Shown piece after piece: positions 4,968 through 5,277 of a DNA stretch of 5,277 nt. Under the pieces are notes generated by a model. The model saw only the letters and a list, made by a program, of their open reading frames with translations, made no database searches and was not told where the DNA came from. Source of the stretch: Coprothermobacterota bacterium (GTDB lineage: Bacteria > Caldisericota > JANLFM01); assembly GCA_026389415.1 (NCBI GenBank), contig JAPLHX010000287.1, forward strand, positions 1-5,277, given 5' to 3'. Each line of letters begins with the position of its first letter. Positions within the stretch are counted from its first letter, which is position 1. The translations under genes were made by a program, and so were the position numbers.

Positions 4968-5277
4968 ATGGACATTGCGCAGTTGCAGCAGACAGTCGCG
5001 GAACAAGGAATCCTCTTTTTTGACCTGAAAGTCGCGGATCTACTGGGTTTTCTGCATCACGTGACGTTGCCCATCGATCGGCTGGATGACCGGCTTCTGC
5101 TGGAAGGGGTCGGGTTTGACGGATCCTCTTACGGTTTCAGCGGCGTGGAACGTTCGGACATGGTCCTCCTGCCGGACCTGGAGTCCTGCTTCGTGGATCC
5201 ATTCCGTCAACAGCCGACACTGGCTTGTCTGGCAACGATTCACTTGACCGACGTGGCCCGCGCCCCTTTTGCGGAAG
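4968..5277 (+). CDS. glutamine synthetase, type I-like (glnA-like), N-terminal part, cut by window edge
   Basis: The first 103 residues are present and the frame is open to the last base. Glutamine synthetase joins ammonium to glutamate with ATP, in the cytoplasm. The segment is the beta-grasp domain: FFDLKVADLLGFLHHVTLP (17-35) is the opening strand pair, and GFDGSSYGFSGVERSDMVLL (49-68) is the family signature. Asp51 corresponds to the ammonium-site aspartate of FDGSS enzymes. VDPF (76-79) and the LACLATIHL strand (85-93) follow as in type I enzymes. SYGFSGVERSD differs from the commoner SIGGWKGINESD form, suggesting a divergent glnA-like subgroup, so ammonium assimilation is probable but not certain. 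The catalytic domain lies outside the window. It has its own promoter and ribosome site and is divergent from the polyferredoxin gene. Confidence 0.85.
   Translation, partial: MDIAQLQQTVAEQGILFFDLKVADLLGFLHHVTLPIDRLDDRLLLEGVGFDGSSYGFSGVERSDMVLLPDLESCFVDPFRQQPTLACLATIHLTDVARAPFAE

Overview
The window is bacterial DNA of fairly high G+C. It holds an rRNA-modification gene, a tungsten-type aldehyde ferredoxin oxidoreductase (AOR) locus, and the start of a glutamine synthetase gene. No gene here fixes the taxon. The AOR/polyferredoxin/ThiS set points to an anaerobe or a facultative anaerobe. Promoter boxes sitting right at the start codons and a palindromic repeat of the CGAAGG/CCTTCG kind would suit Chloroflexota, but that is a weak inference.

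Layout. Positions 1-321 hold no convincing gene; they carry three hairpin-forming inverted repeats (13-28, 41-105, 109-130), a pair of 20-nt near-identical tandem units (149-190) and a small hairpin (255-268). Next, on the + strand, comes an RlmD/RumA-type 23S rRNA m5U methyltransferase (334-1548). Its last 37 codons lie in another frame (to 1658) because of a two-base change in an AC repeat. A strong -10 box at the end of that gene appears to start the AOR operon: a ThiS/MoaD-like sulfur carrier (1690-1893), a 16-cysteine polyferredoxin (1968-2372), and an AOR catalytic protein split over two overlapping reading frames (2369-3070 and 3064-4500). Tail-to-tail with it on the - strand is a second, co-linear 16-cysteine polyferredoxin (4513-4890). 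It is divergent from a glutamine synthetase gene (4968 onward) that runs off the right edge.

How the parts fit. The AOR would oxidise an aldehyde, or reduce an acid, at a tungsto- or molybdo-bispterin centre with its own [4Fe-4S] cluster. The polyferredoxin encoded just before it, overlapping it by 4 bp, is the likely electron-transfer subunit. The small ThiS/MoaD-like protein could donate sulfur for the dithiolene of the pterin cofactor. The second polyferredoxin may be an alternative electron partner. None of this is proved by the sequence; the true substrate cannot be read from it.

Two conserved genes are each broken by a single small indel within 1.6 kb, and in both cases shifting frame restores the family consensus immediately. 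This is either indel error in the assembly or recent mutation. For AOR, a real split into two coupled polypeptides is a less likely alternative. The most useful points to check are the AOR split, the paired polyferredoxins, the promoter-to-start spacing suggesting leaderless mRNAs, and the repeat cluster at the left edge.
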